DNA of 64,000 nucleotides from Trogon surrucura (taxonomy: Eukaryota; Chordata; Aves; Trogoniformes; Trogonidae). Made by a program: the position numbers and the translations under genes. Shown piece by piece: positions 12,050 through 24,163 of this stretch. The number at the start of each line of letters is the position of its first letter. Position 1 is the stretch's first letter. The stretch covers positions 42,304,706-42,368,705 of the forward strand of contig CM036620.1 of NCBI GenBank assembly GCA_020746105.1, given 5' to 3'. The notes beneath the pieces are model-generated. The model did no database searches, was not told the origin of the DNA, and worked only from the letters and a program-made list of their open reading frames with translations.

Positions 12050-12705
12050 ATCTCTACAATAGATAAAATTAGAGAGCTGACTATAGCTTGTGTGTTGAAT
12101 CCTATAGCAAGATGCTTTTAAAAATAAATGTCTGTATGAGTCTGGTAGAAAGTCAAATGTAGCAGGAAAGATGGGGGAAATAGCAGAAGATACAGAACAG
12201 TGATTTAGCTGTGTTTATACCTATCAAGGCACAATTGAACTTGAGTCTAAATACTCCTTAAGCTATTTTAGTTTTGTTTGTAACTATAAGAGCTTCACTT
12301 GCTTTGGAGACTGGAGCAAGGAAGAAAAAGTCAAAACCAGTTGACCTGAGAAGCATGTTCATTTAAATTTTAAAATCCTTTAAAAATCCTTTTACCTAGT
12401 AGATTAAAAAAAACTTTTCTTAAAAGTTGACTGAAGAGAAGCCATCTGCCATTCAGGTTACATGCCCTTTCCTGAACAATAGCCATTCTGTGATGTTAAA
12501 AAACACAGTAACAGCATGTTCTTTTATTATTTTAGGACTGGGCTGCTTGCATACACTGTTTAAAGAGCACTGACACATTTTTGTGTTTGACATCCACTCC
12601 ATATGAGTACAGGTGATGGAACACAACATGAAGGTGGGTGAATTTGATGCTTACCTAGTTCTAAGATTGTTCACAGTAGCAGTATTCAAGTTTTGTTCTG
12701 TGGCT
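12050..12705. other. Unique noncoding sequence
   Basis: Nothing recognisable between two CR1 fragments. Confidence 0.6.
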
Positions 12706-13350
12706 ATCACAGAATTTCAAAATAGACGAGGAAGGAAAGGATGTCTGGAAACTCTCTAGTCCAGTCCCTGTGTCTCAAGCAAGGGCACTGAGGGTGGTTT
12801 GCTCAGGACTGTGCCCAGATGGTTTCTAGATATCTTCAAGGAGAGACTCTATGACCTCTAGGGGTAACCTCTCCTAGTGTTTTATCACCCTCACAGGAAT
12901 AAGTTTTTTTCCTAATATTTGAACAATTTCCTGAAGTCCAGGCTATGCCCTTTGCTTCTTGTCCTGTTTCTGGGAACCACTGAGAAGAGTCTGACTCTTT
13001 CTTCTTTACCATCCCCTAACAGGCATTTATACACACTGATGCAATTCCCCGCAAGCCTTCTCTTCTTCATACGGAAGTTACTTCAGTTGCTTAATCAACT
13101 AACTCATTCTTCGCAGCATGTGCTCCGGTGTGTCTTTCTTTCTGTGGCACTAGGGAGCCCAGAACTGGGGCTAGTGTAACAAATGCGTCTCACTGGGGCT
13201 GAGCAAGGGGTAAGGATCACGTCCCTCTACCCGTAATGTATCCCAGAATTTTGCTGGCTTTCTTTTCCCTCAAGGGCATATTGCTGGCTTATACTATCTA
13301 CGAAGACCCCAGGGTATTTTTTTTACAGCCAAGGCTACTTCCTCTTCTGT
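12706..13350 (-). mobile_element. Old, decayed CR1 LINE (RT C-terminal half)
   Basis: A minus-strand CR1. Its 3' end is at about 12706 (plus-strand ATCACAGAATTTC), followed by CTCTAGTCCAGTCCCTG and TTTTATCACCCTCACAGGAA. It then covers the region that in younger copies encodes the end of ORF2, including plus-strand CCCAGAACTGG and CCAGAATTTTGCTGGCTTTC. Many substitutions and indels break all frames. The upstream limit is vague, with weak similarity perhaps continuing to about 13440. Plus-strand frames at 12919-13508 are antisense artefacts. Confidence 0.8.
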
Positions 13351-16300
13351 CCCTTGGCAGAGGTTATGGCTTCTTCTGCTGCTCTTCCATGCTCAGGGCA
13401 ACTCCTCCTCCTTACTCTACCAATCTGTCCTTGCCAAAGAACTGGTATCATCCATGGCAGAGCTCTGTGGTAGTAAGTTGTCTCGCTGTGTCTCTGCCAG
13501 CCTTGTGAATTCTATAGCCCTCTAACAAGACTCTAGAACAGTTAAAATTTGGCAGAATAACAAAACTAGAAATCCAAAGGAATGTCTAGATATCTAAATA
13601 GTTGTGTGTCATATGGAAAGGTGACAGGTGTGATTGCAAGGAGAAACAAAGTAGTTGGTGAAAAAAATATTGTAGAAACTAGTAAATGTTGTCTTGTGTG
13701 TTATTGGCTTAGCAACTCTTTCTCATGAAGAAGTAGCAGCTTCATTTTGCCACGTCAGGGTTTGAAATTTGCAGTGGATCAAATGGCATTTCACTATCTG
13801 CTTACGATGTTTTAATTTTTTTTTTAATTACTATTATCATTATTATTTGTTTAGGGTATAGGGAAGATTTGATACCTGTTGGCTGTACCTTCATACTTTC
13901 ATGGGCAAATAAAGGAGGAGGAAGATAAAAAAGGAAGGATACAATGAGCAGGGGATATTGAAGACGTGTGCAAAATCCTTTTATTTGATAAAAAAACTGT
14001 GGCAGTTGTGTCCACCTATTCCGTGTACATTTTTAAACAAATGTGTTCTAATTGGTTGTATGATAACATCTTTAACTTCTATTTGCATAAGTATTGTAGA
14101 TGGGAACTTGCTATAAGGAAGCAAGATAGGGGTGTTTTTTTTGTCATTTTTAGTGTCTTAAATTGAAAAATTCTGTACTGATGCTGGCTAAATTAGACAC
14201 TTAATTTCTGCCTACCCAAGCATGTTAAATCACAGTCTGATACATCTGGCAGTGTTTGAGAAACATGTCTAATGCATTTTAGAATTCATGAAAGCAAGAT
14301 GTCATTGATCCTGTGAATAGATTTAGAAAGGCACTATTTTAGTAGAAGTAAAAATTCTCAGAAATAAACTCTAAAGATTTAAGTCAAGTCTGGTATCTGA
14401 ATGGAAGAATTGTTTGGCTATCGTTTTTCTTACATTGTAGTTTTCTTTAGATTTGTTTGACATTTAGCAATGCTACAATAATGCTAAAAGTAATACAGTT
14501 TGGTTAATTATGTGTTTTGCTTTCGTAAATAGAAACAGCAGACGTTAGGATTTCAGACTGTTTGCTGTTATTTATTTGGATCTTGTGTTTTTACAAATGT
14601 GATTACTAACTTCCAAAGTAAGACAATGAAAAATAGTAGAGACTGCTGTTGCCATGACTTGCTGCCTAGTAACAGATACCTTTAGGTTTTTAATGCGTGA
14701 AGTCTCCAGTGGAAGCCAGGAAAGAATTGGAAATACTTAATACTCTTGGAGTATAAAATTGACAGTAAAACGTGATATCATTGTAGGCAAACTTTCATTT
14801 GAAGATGTGGTCTTGAAAGGTCTCAAAGTTTATTGTGTGACGTGTTTTCTGAAGATTTTATCTGAGTGAATTTACGATTAGTCCTCCCAATAAATTTGGC
14901 CTTTAGATATCAGAAAGGAGATTAGTCTGACATTGGCACCAGTTTCTGCCTCCAGGAGTCTTATAAATCACTTGAAAGGGAGCAATAAGAGTTGTTGTAA
15001 ACTTTGTGCTCAATTAACTTGGTAGCAAACTCTGGAAGTCTAAAATCAAAGCCAGATTGGTTCCATAGTAAGAGTAAGGATGTTATCTGTACTCCATGGT
15101 CCAAGAGGAGAGTCAGAAGTTTCTAGCCTCCCAAAAGTTTCTGTTGTTTTAGAGAGTGCAAAGGAGCTAGAATTAGATTTCACCCAGCTGTTTATTTCTG
15201 AAAAATAAATACTTATGCCTCTTGAAGTTAATCTAATACTTGTTACTGGACGTGAAGAATCAAATCCAAAAGTCTTTAATAATTTTGGTGATTTTTTGCA
15301 GAACAATTAATCTCTCACTGAATTATTAATGTTATTAACATAATCATTTTTAAGGGTCTACTATTAATCAAGAACAGTTTATTCACACTCATTCTTTTTT
15401 TCCTAAGTACTAAAACTCCAAATGAATTTTACTTTCATGCACTATCATGGTATACACTAAAAGAAAAAATACTGATCTAAATATTATTTGGCAACATCTA
15501 AGCTGAGACTCATGGCTTGGAGAAAAATGAATGTGTTTTTTTTTGGTTTTTTTCCATCTTTTCGTTCTGATTTCTTCAGGCTTCTCTTGATTATTTTTTT
15601 TTCCTTCCTGTTTTTTCATGTCTTGCTGATTTTACATGTTGCTCAACATTCTGCATTCCTTATTTTAGCAATAACTCCACTTTTGTGCTAGTATAATATA
15701 ACAAAAATTCACTCTATAATGTATCCTCATTATAGTATAGTAATAGACCTCCTGACATAGCAAACTCTCTTATAGAGCTACCACAAATCACATCGTGCTA
15801 GCAGGCTACATTTTCACTGAGGACAGCACTGATCATAGTGACTGAACAAGGAGTTCTAGGAATAAGAGTCGCACCCCATGCTTCAGCTGCTTTTCTGTGA
15901 AAGACTTACCTTCTTCCTTCCTCTATCCCACTCATGTTTCAAACAGCAATTTCATGGTTTGCATGTCTAGCACAGATTGTCCTGGGAGCTTTTTTTTATT
16001 TGATTTTTGAGCGCTTGAGTCCCTTTCAAACCAGTAGAATTGTCTTGCTACAGCTTTTCTAGTTCTCAAGGGAAGATAAGTACAGTCATTTTGGTCCTTC
16101 TTATTTATAAAATCTAGGTTCATCTTGCAGACTGCAGCTGAACCCATGCTAAAGCACCCTTGAATACCATCCTGAGCAGCAGTGGCTGGAAAGACACAGG
16201 CTCTGCTGTTGAGGCCCTGGTCCTTGCTTCAACAGCCGTGAGGCAGAAGTTGTCAGCTCCACGGGTATCTGCAAAGAAGCTTGAAAATCCCTCCTAGCAT

Positions 16301-18222
16301 AAACATCTCATATGTGTTTCCGATCAGAGTCTGGGTTAACCAGGTTTTGCACCACCTGGAATGGTTCTGCAGACCAGGGTACAGCAGATGGCTTTGCAGA
16401 AGTGTGGAAAGCTTCACGACTTTGCCTTCAGCACAGTCATGGCTCTATGGTTTCAAAGTTATTTGGAATGGTTAGGAAACCTAGAACACCCATGCTTTAC
16501 CAAGCTCTCTTCCTGCTTCATCGCTTTCATATTAGCAAGGTGCACTCTGAGGATGGAGTGAATTAGAAAAAACACAAAAGGGAGGATGCAATGCTCACAG
16601 TACAGAAAATTCATTCCTTGTGTTGCGAACTGTCTGGTGAGTCTATAGTGCTATCCAGACTGTGACTTTGTTTGGTGATGTTTTCACTACTAATTTTTCT
16701 TTCTGTTTTTAACTTCTCTAGGATTTATTTGTAGCACTCCATTTTGTTTTATTAAGATCTGTATTCATTTTATAAGTCTATCTTATATCCTTTTGCCCCT
16801 GCCCCCTCTCCTTCCCTCCAGAATCTTCTTTCAAGTTCTGACCCATTTCTTATAGTTTTACCTTCTGGTATGTTTTACCTTCTGGTATAAGACTTCTACT
16901 CTTCTCAGTTTTCCTTATCCTTCTTTTTCCTAGCTTTCTCACTTGTGTATCAAATTAGAAACATCACAAACCATGCTGATTTCTCATGGAAATCACAATA
17001 AAGTGCTGTGTCTTTCTTAAAATTCCACCATAACTGAAATCAATTTAATGCAAAAAGATACAGTGTCAGAATAAGTACTACTTAGCTCCTTTTACTGTGA
17101 TGTTTCTGGAATTTGGAATGACTTTTTAATGATGAGCTGTTGATAACTTGCACTCAATGATAAAGAGCAAAGACTAATCAAAGAAAGAGTTAAAGTGTAT
17201 TGTGTAGGGATTCCAAAATTACAGTACTTTCTTTCAACAAAAGATGTCAAAATTATGGTATCCTATTGTTCCACTCCAACCCCAATGGATTAGTGAATCA
17301 GTAGTTAACAAAACAACTGCAAAAAAAACCAACACAAAAAAAAAACCCCACAAAAAAACAGCAAAAAACCCACAACAAACTCAACCCACAATTAAGAAAA
17401 GCATCTTTTGTTTCTTATTTCTTTACTTGCCAGATCTTTCCTTTCCTGCCTTGGAGAGAACTCAGTGTCTATGACACTACCATAAGGTGACAATGTTAGC
17501 GCCATGGGTATTCCTTGATTTTATAGCGGTTGAAGCTGTGGATGAATGAGAGCATGGAAAGATGCTATTAGCCAGGCAATATTTCCTGTAAAAAATAGCA
17601 TCACCATAATTTCTATCTATCGTTTCAGACTTTTCCACAACATGACACCAGCACAGATGGCAATACAATAACACAATAAATCCCATAGGAAACTTGTTGC
17701 CATTGGAGTAGGTGAGGATTGCAGAGCAGTACAGAAGGACTGTCCTTATGTGCAGATGCCTCAGTCTATAATAGAAGCTCAAAACTGTGAAACTTATTTA
17801 TCCATTCAACTTGAGGCCTTTCTAATGCTGGCTGACCACAACTCTTGCTCAACCTTCAGGGAAACAAACCATGCATACTAAATCTCTCCTGATTATTCTG
17901 ATGTACAAGCACCATAGGCCCAGACAACAAATAATGTTTTTTTAGATGCTTAATTCATATTGATTTAAGTAGGGCTATGTATCTAAACAACTGTGACATC
18001 AAAAACATTCCCTTCTGCCGTTTATTGCAAACAAAATGACTAGTGTCATATATTCTAAGTGAGGTTGTATGAAGTAAGACATGAATCTCTACTATTTTCA
18101 TTCCTACATCTTATAGAAGAAGCAGATACAATTCTATACACATTTTTCTTGTCCTTTTTGAGAAATCACTTAGGGTTCAATCACATTATATACCATAATA
18201 CTATTTTTATTTACAAGGGATG
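13351..18222. other. Unique noncoding sequence
   Basis: No gene is supported. A moderately GC-rich patch at 16120-16565 has several overlapping short frames but no recognised domain, repeat or consistent splice pattern. T-rich pyrimidine runs occur near 15535-15620 and 16680-16930. An A/C-rich tract at 17308-17395 is listed separately. Confidence 0.55.
17308..17395 (+). repeat. A/C-rich low-complexity tract
   Basis: Runs of A5-A10 interrupted by CC, CAAC and CCCA. Confidence 0.85.
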
Positions 18223-18443
18223 TGTGATGGGGCCCTGCTTTCCTGGAAATGGCTAAACATCTGCCTGCTGATGGGAAATAGTGAATTAATTTCGTACTTT
18301 GCTTGCATATACAGCTTTTGCTTTCCCTATTAAACAGTCTTTATCTTAACCCACAAGTTTTCTCACTTTTATTCTTCCAATTCACTCCCCTCATCCCACT
18401 GCAGAGGAGTGAGCGAGCAGACAGATTAGGTTAAACCATGATG
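18223..18443 (+). mobile_element. 5'-truncated LTR (R/U5 part), same family as 2.1 kb
   Basis: Plus-strand LTR end. It contains GGGGCCCTGCTTTCCTGG, a polyadenylation-type ATTAAA at 18329-18334, then AACAGTCTTTATCTTAACCC and ACAAGTTTTCTCAC. It ends in GGTTAAACCATGATGA. The last third matches the reverse complement of 2139-2270. The U3 and TATA region is missing, so this is a promoterless remnant. Confidence 0.8.
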
Positions 18444-21400
18444 ACTTTGTGTATAATTCATGTAGCACAAAGACTTTAGGAGTCTCATAAAAGATGGTAG
18501 TAATTTTTGAAAAAGTAATGAAACCTTAGCTTTTCTCACTATTTTTAAAAAAAGAAAAGATTATACAAAAACTTATTGTAAAGTACCCAGCACTTTCAAC
18601 CATGAAGATACTTGCGTGTTTTTATACTTTTGTCCAATAGACCTCAAACTTTTTTGTTTGACATAAATCATTTCTCATTGTTCCAAAACACATTGACTGA
18701 CTCAACATGCCATAATGCATTCTGTTTAAAAGTGTCAACTCAATTTCAGAAAGAAAATAATCTTTAAGACATGGAGGCATAAAACCAGGAAAGATCCCTG
18801 GAATGTTTAGATGAAGTATCACTTGTGGTCGGGAAAGCAGGAAGCAAAGATAACTGCAGAGGGAAAAAACACACAGTGGAGCACGGGAAAATGGAGAACA
18901 TCTGGGTTTAACATTTAGAAAAAGCTGGAAAGAATTCTGAATTTGAAATGGAATCTGAAACCCTGTAATGCAGCTTTGTACTGAATGTTTGTCAGAACTC
19001 TAATAATTTCAATTTTTTGGCAGTCTGTTTTGTGACAAAGAGAAGTATCCCTCTGTTCTCCTGTGCTCTGACAGCATCACAGGTGATGTGGTAGCGTATG
19101 AAGTCTCAGGCGTATATTTGATTCCCATTTTAGTTATATGTGTGCTCAGGCCTTTTAAAATGATAGAAGTATTTTGTTTCAATTCTGATTCTTGACAAAA
19201 AAAAAAAAAGAAAAATCACATCTGCCATTAAAGGTATGAGAATGAACAAGTCAAATAGAAATGTTAAATAAGGTCAGAAACGTTGTAGCGAGATCAAAGT
19301 TAAAAAAGCTGTAAAAATTATATTTTTAGCTTCCTGTGATTGGTTATTTCATATTTTCCTTTTCTGTGCATACACATTTATAAATATGGTTACAGTAGTA
19401 ACCCAGGGAAAGAACAGAGGAAGGAAAACGGGGGAACAGTGGTGGGGAGATGAAGGTTGAAAGAGCTGCCAGTGAACAGCAGAAACATTCCTAACATCTT
19501 AAATAAAAGATCAGCATGAAAACGTTGTCTAGGGAGCTCTAATAGGCATGGGGTAGACTTGATGTGGAAGTGGTTTTGTTTGCTCTTGGAGTTTGTTTTC
19601 TCTGGGATCAGAGCTGAAGGATTAAATGCTTGTTTTATCTCAGGGAATTCCTGGTTTTATCTTTTAAAAGGAGCTGGAAGGCACCTTCAGGCTGGCTAGA
19701 ATGGGACAGGGATGGTGTTGCTCCCACAATCCATGGAAATAGAGTTATAGATGTCGCTAGAAGGTGTTTGCCTGTTTGAGATGGTTTCTGTGGTTACACA
19801 GGAGGAAAAAACTAGATGTTTTAATTTGTAGTTTGAAACAGAAAAGATGCTTACTTCCAGAGTTGGCAATAACTCTCAAACACTTGTCTACTGTGTTGTT
19901 TGAAGCATTTGTATTTCAAATACAGCAGTGGTTGAAAGAGGATAAACATTCATGAGCTGAAAAAACTATGGTAAGTTTTGACGCAAAAAGTTACTACATG
20001 CTTCATGCAGGGAGAGAAAATTGGACACACTTGGTTGTGATGAGGCTCAGCAAGAATTTCATGCACAAAATATCAACTGCCAGATGTGCTCCATCTGTGT
20101 TAGATGGAGGAATATAAATGAGGTCAAACATCTCTGTGTATCAACTGACATCCCAGATATCATTTTTTTCACATTCAGTATGTTTCTAACATTTAGATTT
20201 GTCACTTAGGGAGATTGCAGGACACTTCTAATGTGTCATTAAGGAATGACTTACAGCTAGGGCTTTTTGATTAAATATGCCACTTGTAAAAGTATCCCAA
20301 ATTGTGTGTCCTGGAACAGAGTATAAGATTTGCAGGACTTGACAGCTGAAACATGACTTCTGTTTCATGAATGTTGGTGACAGCGGTAGCTATGAATCTT
20401 TGATACAGTGCACTCATGCTGGCTCATCCTCATTAGAAGCTATACCGTTTCCAGTCCTCAAGCAAATGAACTATTATTTCTGCTTCATAGGATGGGGCAC
20501 TATGGATTGTTCTGTGATTGATTAAAGAAAATATGGCGTATGTCGGAAAAGTAAAAAGCATCACAGTAATTAGCCTTTAAAAAAAACCCAATTCCTATTG
20601 TAGTGAGAGTATTCCTTTAGTTTTCTTTAGGTAATGATTTTATTTAATTTATGAAGTACTAAAATTTTAAGTGTACTGTTGCAAAAAAAAAAAAAAAGAA
20701 CTGACCTAAGTATAATGAAAAGAGAAAAGTAGAGGCAGAGGAGAAGAAACTAAAACCTGCCACAGGGAAGCAGCTTTTATTGTTTTCACTGATATCAGTA
20801 ATATTTGGCAAGACTCCAACACTATTCTGAGACTTCACCAGCTTGTGCCAATGTGTTTGCTGGCATAAGAAAAATGATTAATTTCTATTCTAGAGACTCC
20901 ATTCCTAATAGTTTCAGCAAACTCAGTGTTAGAAAGCTGGAAAACTCCTTCTGAAATGGTTATATTTATAGGTCTGTATTTACACTTGGAAAAGTGACAA
21001 ACCCTAGTGAATAAGAAATTATAATTTATAAATTGAATATACTGAAACTATTATAAGAAGGTGGAAAGGATAATGGACATTTATGGGTAAATGCAACAGG
21101 TAACATAAAGGGGATCAATGTAAAGGAGTTGTTAATAAAGAAGTCTAAGACTTTTTAATTTTTTGTTTGTTTTCTGAAATAATCTCATATTTCAAACCAC
21201 GTTTAACACTCAGTATCACAATAAGACTGTTATGAGCTCCTGTTGCAGAAAAGGGCTGGAAAATAAAAGCCAGTGCTTGTTTCAGTGATATGAGTTTCAC
21301 TTCTGTGCAACTTTTTGTTAGGGACACAAATAGGCAAATTCATTCTATTTGGAATGGTGAGAGGGAGTGCTCTGGTTAAGGGAAAAGTAAATTGAGAACT

Positions 21401-22269
21401 CAGCTGTTGGCTTATCAGAAAGCTTTGACTGGAATGGAGCTTCTTCCTTTCAGTTTTTGGTAAAAATATTTCGGTTTTTATTGATGGAGGACAAATGCAT
21501 ATAAATTTTTTGGACAATATTTTACATGTATATGGATACAGAAATATAATACTGGGAAATATATAATGTACTGACTGGTTGCAAAGCATAAGAAGAAATG
21601 GTTATTCAGTGTCCCCACTGATCAAGCTTTTTCTTCATTTAAGCATTTATCATACAGGAATACTTAGTTTTTTAAAAGATATGTTGATTGTCTGTTGAAT
21701 TTTTGAGCTAAGGACATGAATGAGAAAAAGCATTTGAAAAATCAGGCAGGGTCTCATCATTAAACTACAGGCCAGGCAGAACTGTATTTATGACTTCTCT
21801 AAGAAGGAATGTTATTCTACACATGTGAGGCCTCATGAAGCCCAGCAGTATTATGGTTCTACCAACAAAAACAATTGCTGCCAGTATAACTGTGATAACG
21901 TATCTGAAGACAAAGCAAAGTCTCTTCTTGCAGGAAATACTTTAAAATTGCATTTATAGATAGAATGGATAGGTATAGATAGAAAGTATGAGTACAAAAA
22001 ACTGAAAACCAGTAGAGAGCTCTTAGAGGCTGCTTTAGGTTAGAATCTCTATGATATTGCCCCTTAAAGTCATGTGGGCAAGGGAATGTGGGGCACCTCT
22101 ATGCTGAGTGTTTAGAAAGTAGTTCCCTGTTGAGTCTGTAGTAGCATAAATCTATTTTGCTACTGAAGAGGAAGCATCTATCTCCTCCTAAATGAAGCTG
22201 TTCATTCTTAAAATGAGAATATTTTTGTTCATTTACAACACTACAGATTTTTCCACCTGTCACACCTCA
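18444..22269. other. Unique AT-rich noncoding sequence
   Basis: Homopolymer runs of A occur at 19196-19209 and 20684-20698. A 119-codon open frame at 21230-21589 (minus) has no recognised domain and no plausible exon boundaries. Nothing else is supportable. Confidence 0.6.
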
Positions 22270-23010
22270 TAAAATCTCAGAATTGTCTGAGGGGAAAGAA
22301 ACTTCGAAGATCACCTAGTCCCAATCCCGCTGCCATGGGCAGGGACAACTCCCACTAGACCAAGTTGCTCAAAGCCACATGCAGCCTGGCCTTGAACACT
22401 TACAGGGAAGGGGGCTTGCACAGCTTCTCCAGGCAACCTGTTGCAGTGTCTCACCAGCCTCACAATAAATGATTTCTTCATAATATCTGATCTAAATCTA
22501 CTCTCAGTCTGAAACTGTTACCCCTTATTTATGCAGGTGTGGGGTTTTCCTTTTCTCCCTCCTATTCCTTCTTTTAATGAAACTTTACTGAGACAAAGGG
22601 AAAAAGATACATTGTTTTTGTCCGGAAGGTTTAGATGTGAACCCATGAAACTGCAAAAGTGCAGCATCACACCGTTCTTCTCGCCTGTCTAGGAAAACTA
22701 AGCCAAGCCAAAATTGATCTTTTCCTGAGTGACCCCGAGCCCCTTTTTTTGCTGCCCTTAGGATCTTCACCATCTTGTGGTCACTGCAGCCAAGGCTGCC
22801 CATGAGCTTAACATTGCCCACCAGCCCTTCCCTTGGTGAGAACAAGGTCTAGCATGGCACCTCTCCTCATTGGTTCCTCTGTTGCTTGGAGGAGGAAGTT
22901 ATCATCAATGGATTCCAGGAATCTCCTAGATTGCTTATGCCCTACTGTGGTGTCTCTCTAACTGATACTGGGGTGGTTAAAGTCCCGGACGAGGACCAGG
23001 GCTTTGTTTT
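22270..23010 (-). mobile_element. CR1 LINE with endonuclease domain but no RT
   Basis: Two CR1 parts lie in the same minus-strand orientation. 22270-22530 is an old-type CR1 3' end (plus-strand CAGAATTGTCTGAGGGGAAA, GGCAACCTGTTGCAGTGTCT). 22590-23010 encodes the ORF2 apurinic-type endonuclease C-terminal part. Segments DFNHP (the catalytic Asp block, with R in place of the usual G before it), HKQSRRFLES, DDNFLLQ, LDLVLT, GLVGNVKL and GSLGCSDHKMV can be read in order. The roughly 1.5-2 kb of reverse transcriptase normally between them is absent. A stop codon follows DFNHPSIS. This is either an internally deleted element or two fragments lying together. Confidence 0.85.
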
Positions 23011-23830
23011 TATTAAGCTTATGCAACAAGTTCATGTTTAAATACCAAAAAAACCTTGCCCTTTTTATCAGTCTTAATTATCTTTGTGTAACTGATCACA
23101 CCGTTAACTGAACCAACGTGTTTCTGAGCTAAATATGAATTGTTATTTAGCATAGAAAAAGTTTAATTGGAATTTGTGTAAGTGACTGATGGTTAGTCAT
23201 TCTGCGGAGCTTCAATAGTATGCCTTAAACTGTAAACAACCAAAAAAAAAGATTAAAGTCTACAGATAAACATTGATACAAGCCTTTATATTAGAAGCAC
23301 AGGGAAAATAATCTTGGAACAAGATGGACTGATTCATAAGTATAAACGACATCTATTATAGCATAGGCATTAACTCACATGTAACTTCAAAGAATTCATT
23401 GCTCAAAACTGATGAGAATGATTCTTAAGTGTTTGCAGAGTTCTTCAAATTGACCTTTGTCAATGATAATCCAAGAGGTTAATATTTACTTGTTACCAAA
23501 GGTGAACTGAGGTATTATCTTACTATTCCTCTCTGGCTGTCAATAGATAACTTTTAACTAGCAGTGGGAAAGGAGTGATAATTTTGCAGAACCAATTTAT
23601 GACAATACATTTGTGCACATTTTCCACAGAACAATCGGGATGAATTCAAATGGATGGGCTATTAATGATTCGTCAGATGGGGCAATTTTTCTTATTTTTC
23701 TGATCTGGTTTTTGTATTTTTGATTTGTTTCATATTTACAGCCCTGATATTAGGTAAGGCAACTTTCTTGAGCTTAGTGAAGTGGCAGAGTACTTCAAAT
23801 GTTTTAAATTAATTTTCTCATGTTTTAGTT
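23011..23830. other. Unique noncoding sequence
   Basis: AT-rich DNA with no gene or recognised repeat. Confidence 0.6.
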
Positions 23831-24163
23831 CCCGAATTCAGCTCCCTGTATCCAGCTCCCTGCCGCAGCTGAACCTGGGGCTTCCCCAGTGCCACCTGCT
23901 CTGCAGCACCAGTGGGGATTGCTGTCTGGGAGGGGAGCCAGGTTTGGTATCGGGCTTATATATAGTTGTATATATTTCTTTATTTTTACCATGTCACTAT
24001 TATTTCCATTATTGTTTCATTAAAGCTGTTTCAGTTTTTCTTCTCTAACCTGTATATCTCTCTGCCTCGTTCTCTTTTCCTTCCCATTTTTTGGGGGTAG
24101 AGGGGGTTACAGAGCATCTGTCTGCGTTTAGTGGCCAGCCCAGCCCATCCCTAACCCACGACA
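23831..24163 (+). mobile_element. 5'-truncated ERV LTR, a second family
   Basis: Contains the U3 end, R and U5 of an LTR distinct from the one at 2.1 kb. Landmarks are AGCACCAGTGGGGATTGCTG, a TATATATAG core promoter at about 23957-23964, ATTAAA at 24019-24024 and CAGTTTTTCTTCTCTAACC. It ends at AACCCACGACA (24163), where CA is the LTR terminus. The start lacks the canonical TG, so the 5' side is truncated. I recall this structure from avian ERVL-type LTRs, but the family name is uncertain. Confidence 0.75.

Noticed and set aside
21230..21589. 119-codon open frame, minus strand
   Set aside because: AT-rich, no recognisable domain and no splice or promoter context. Length is within chance expectation for 64 kb.
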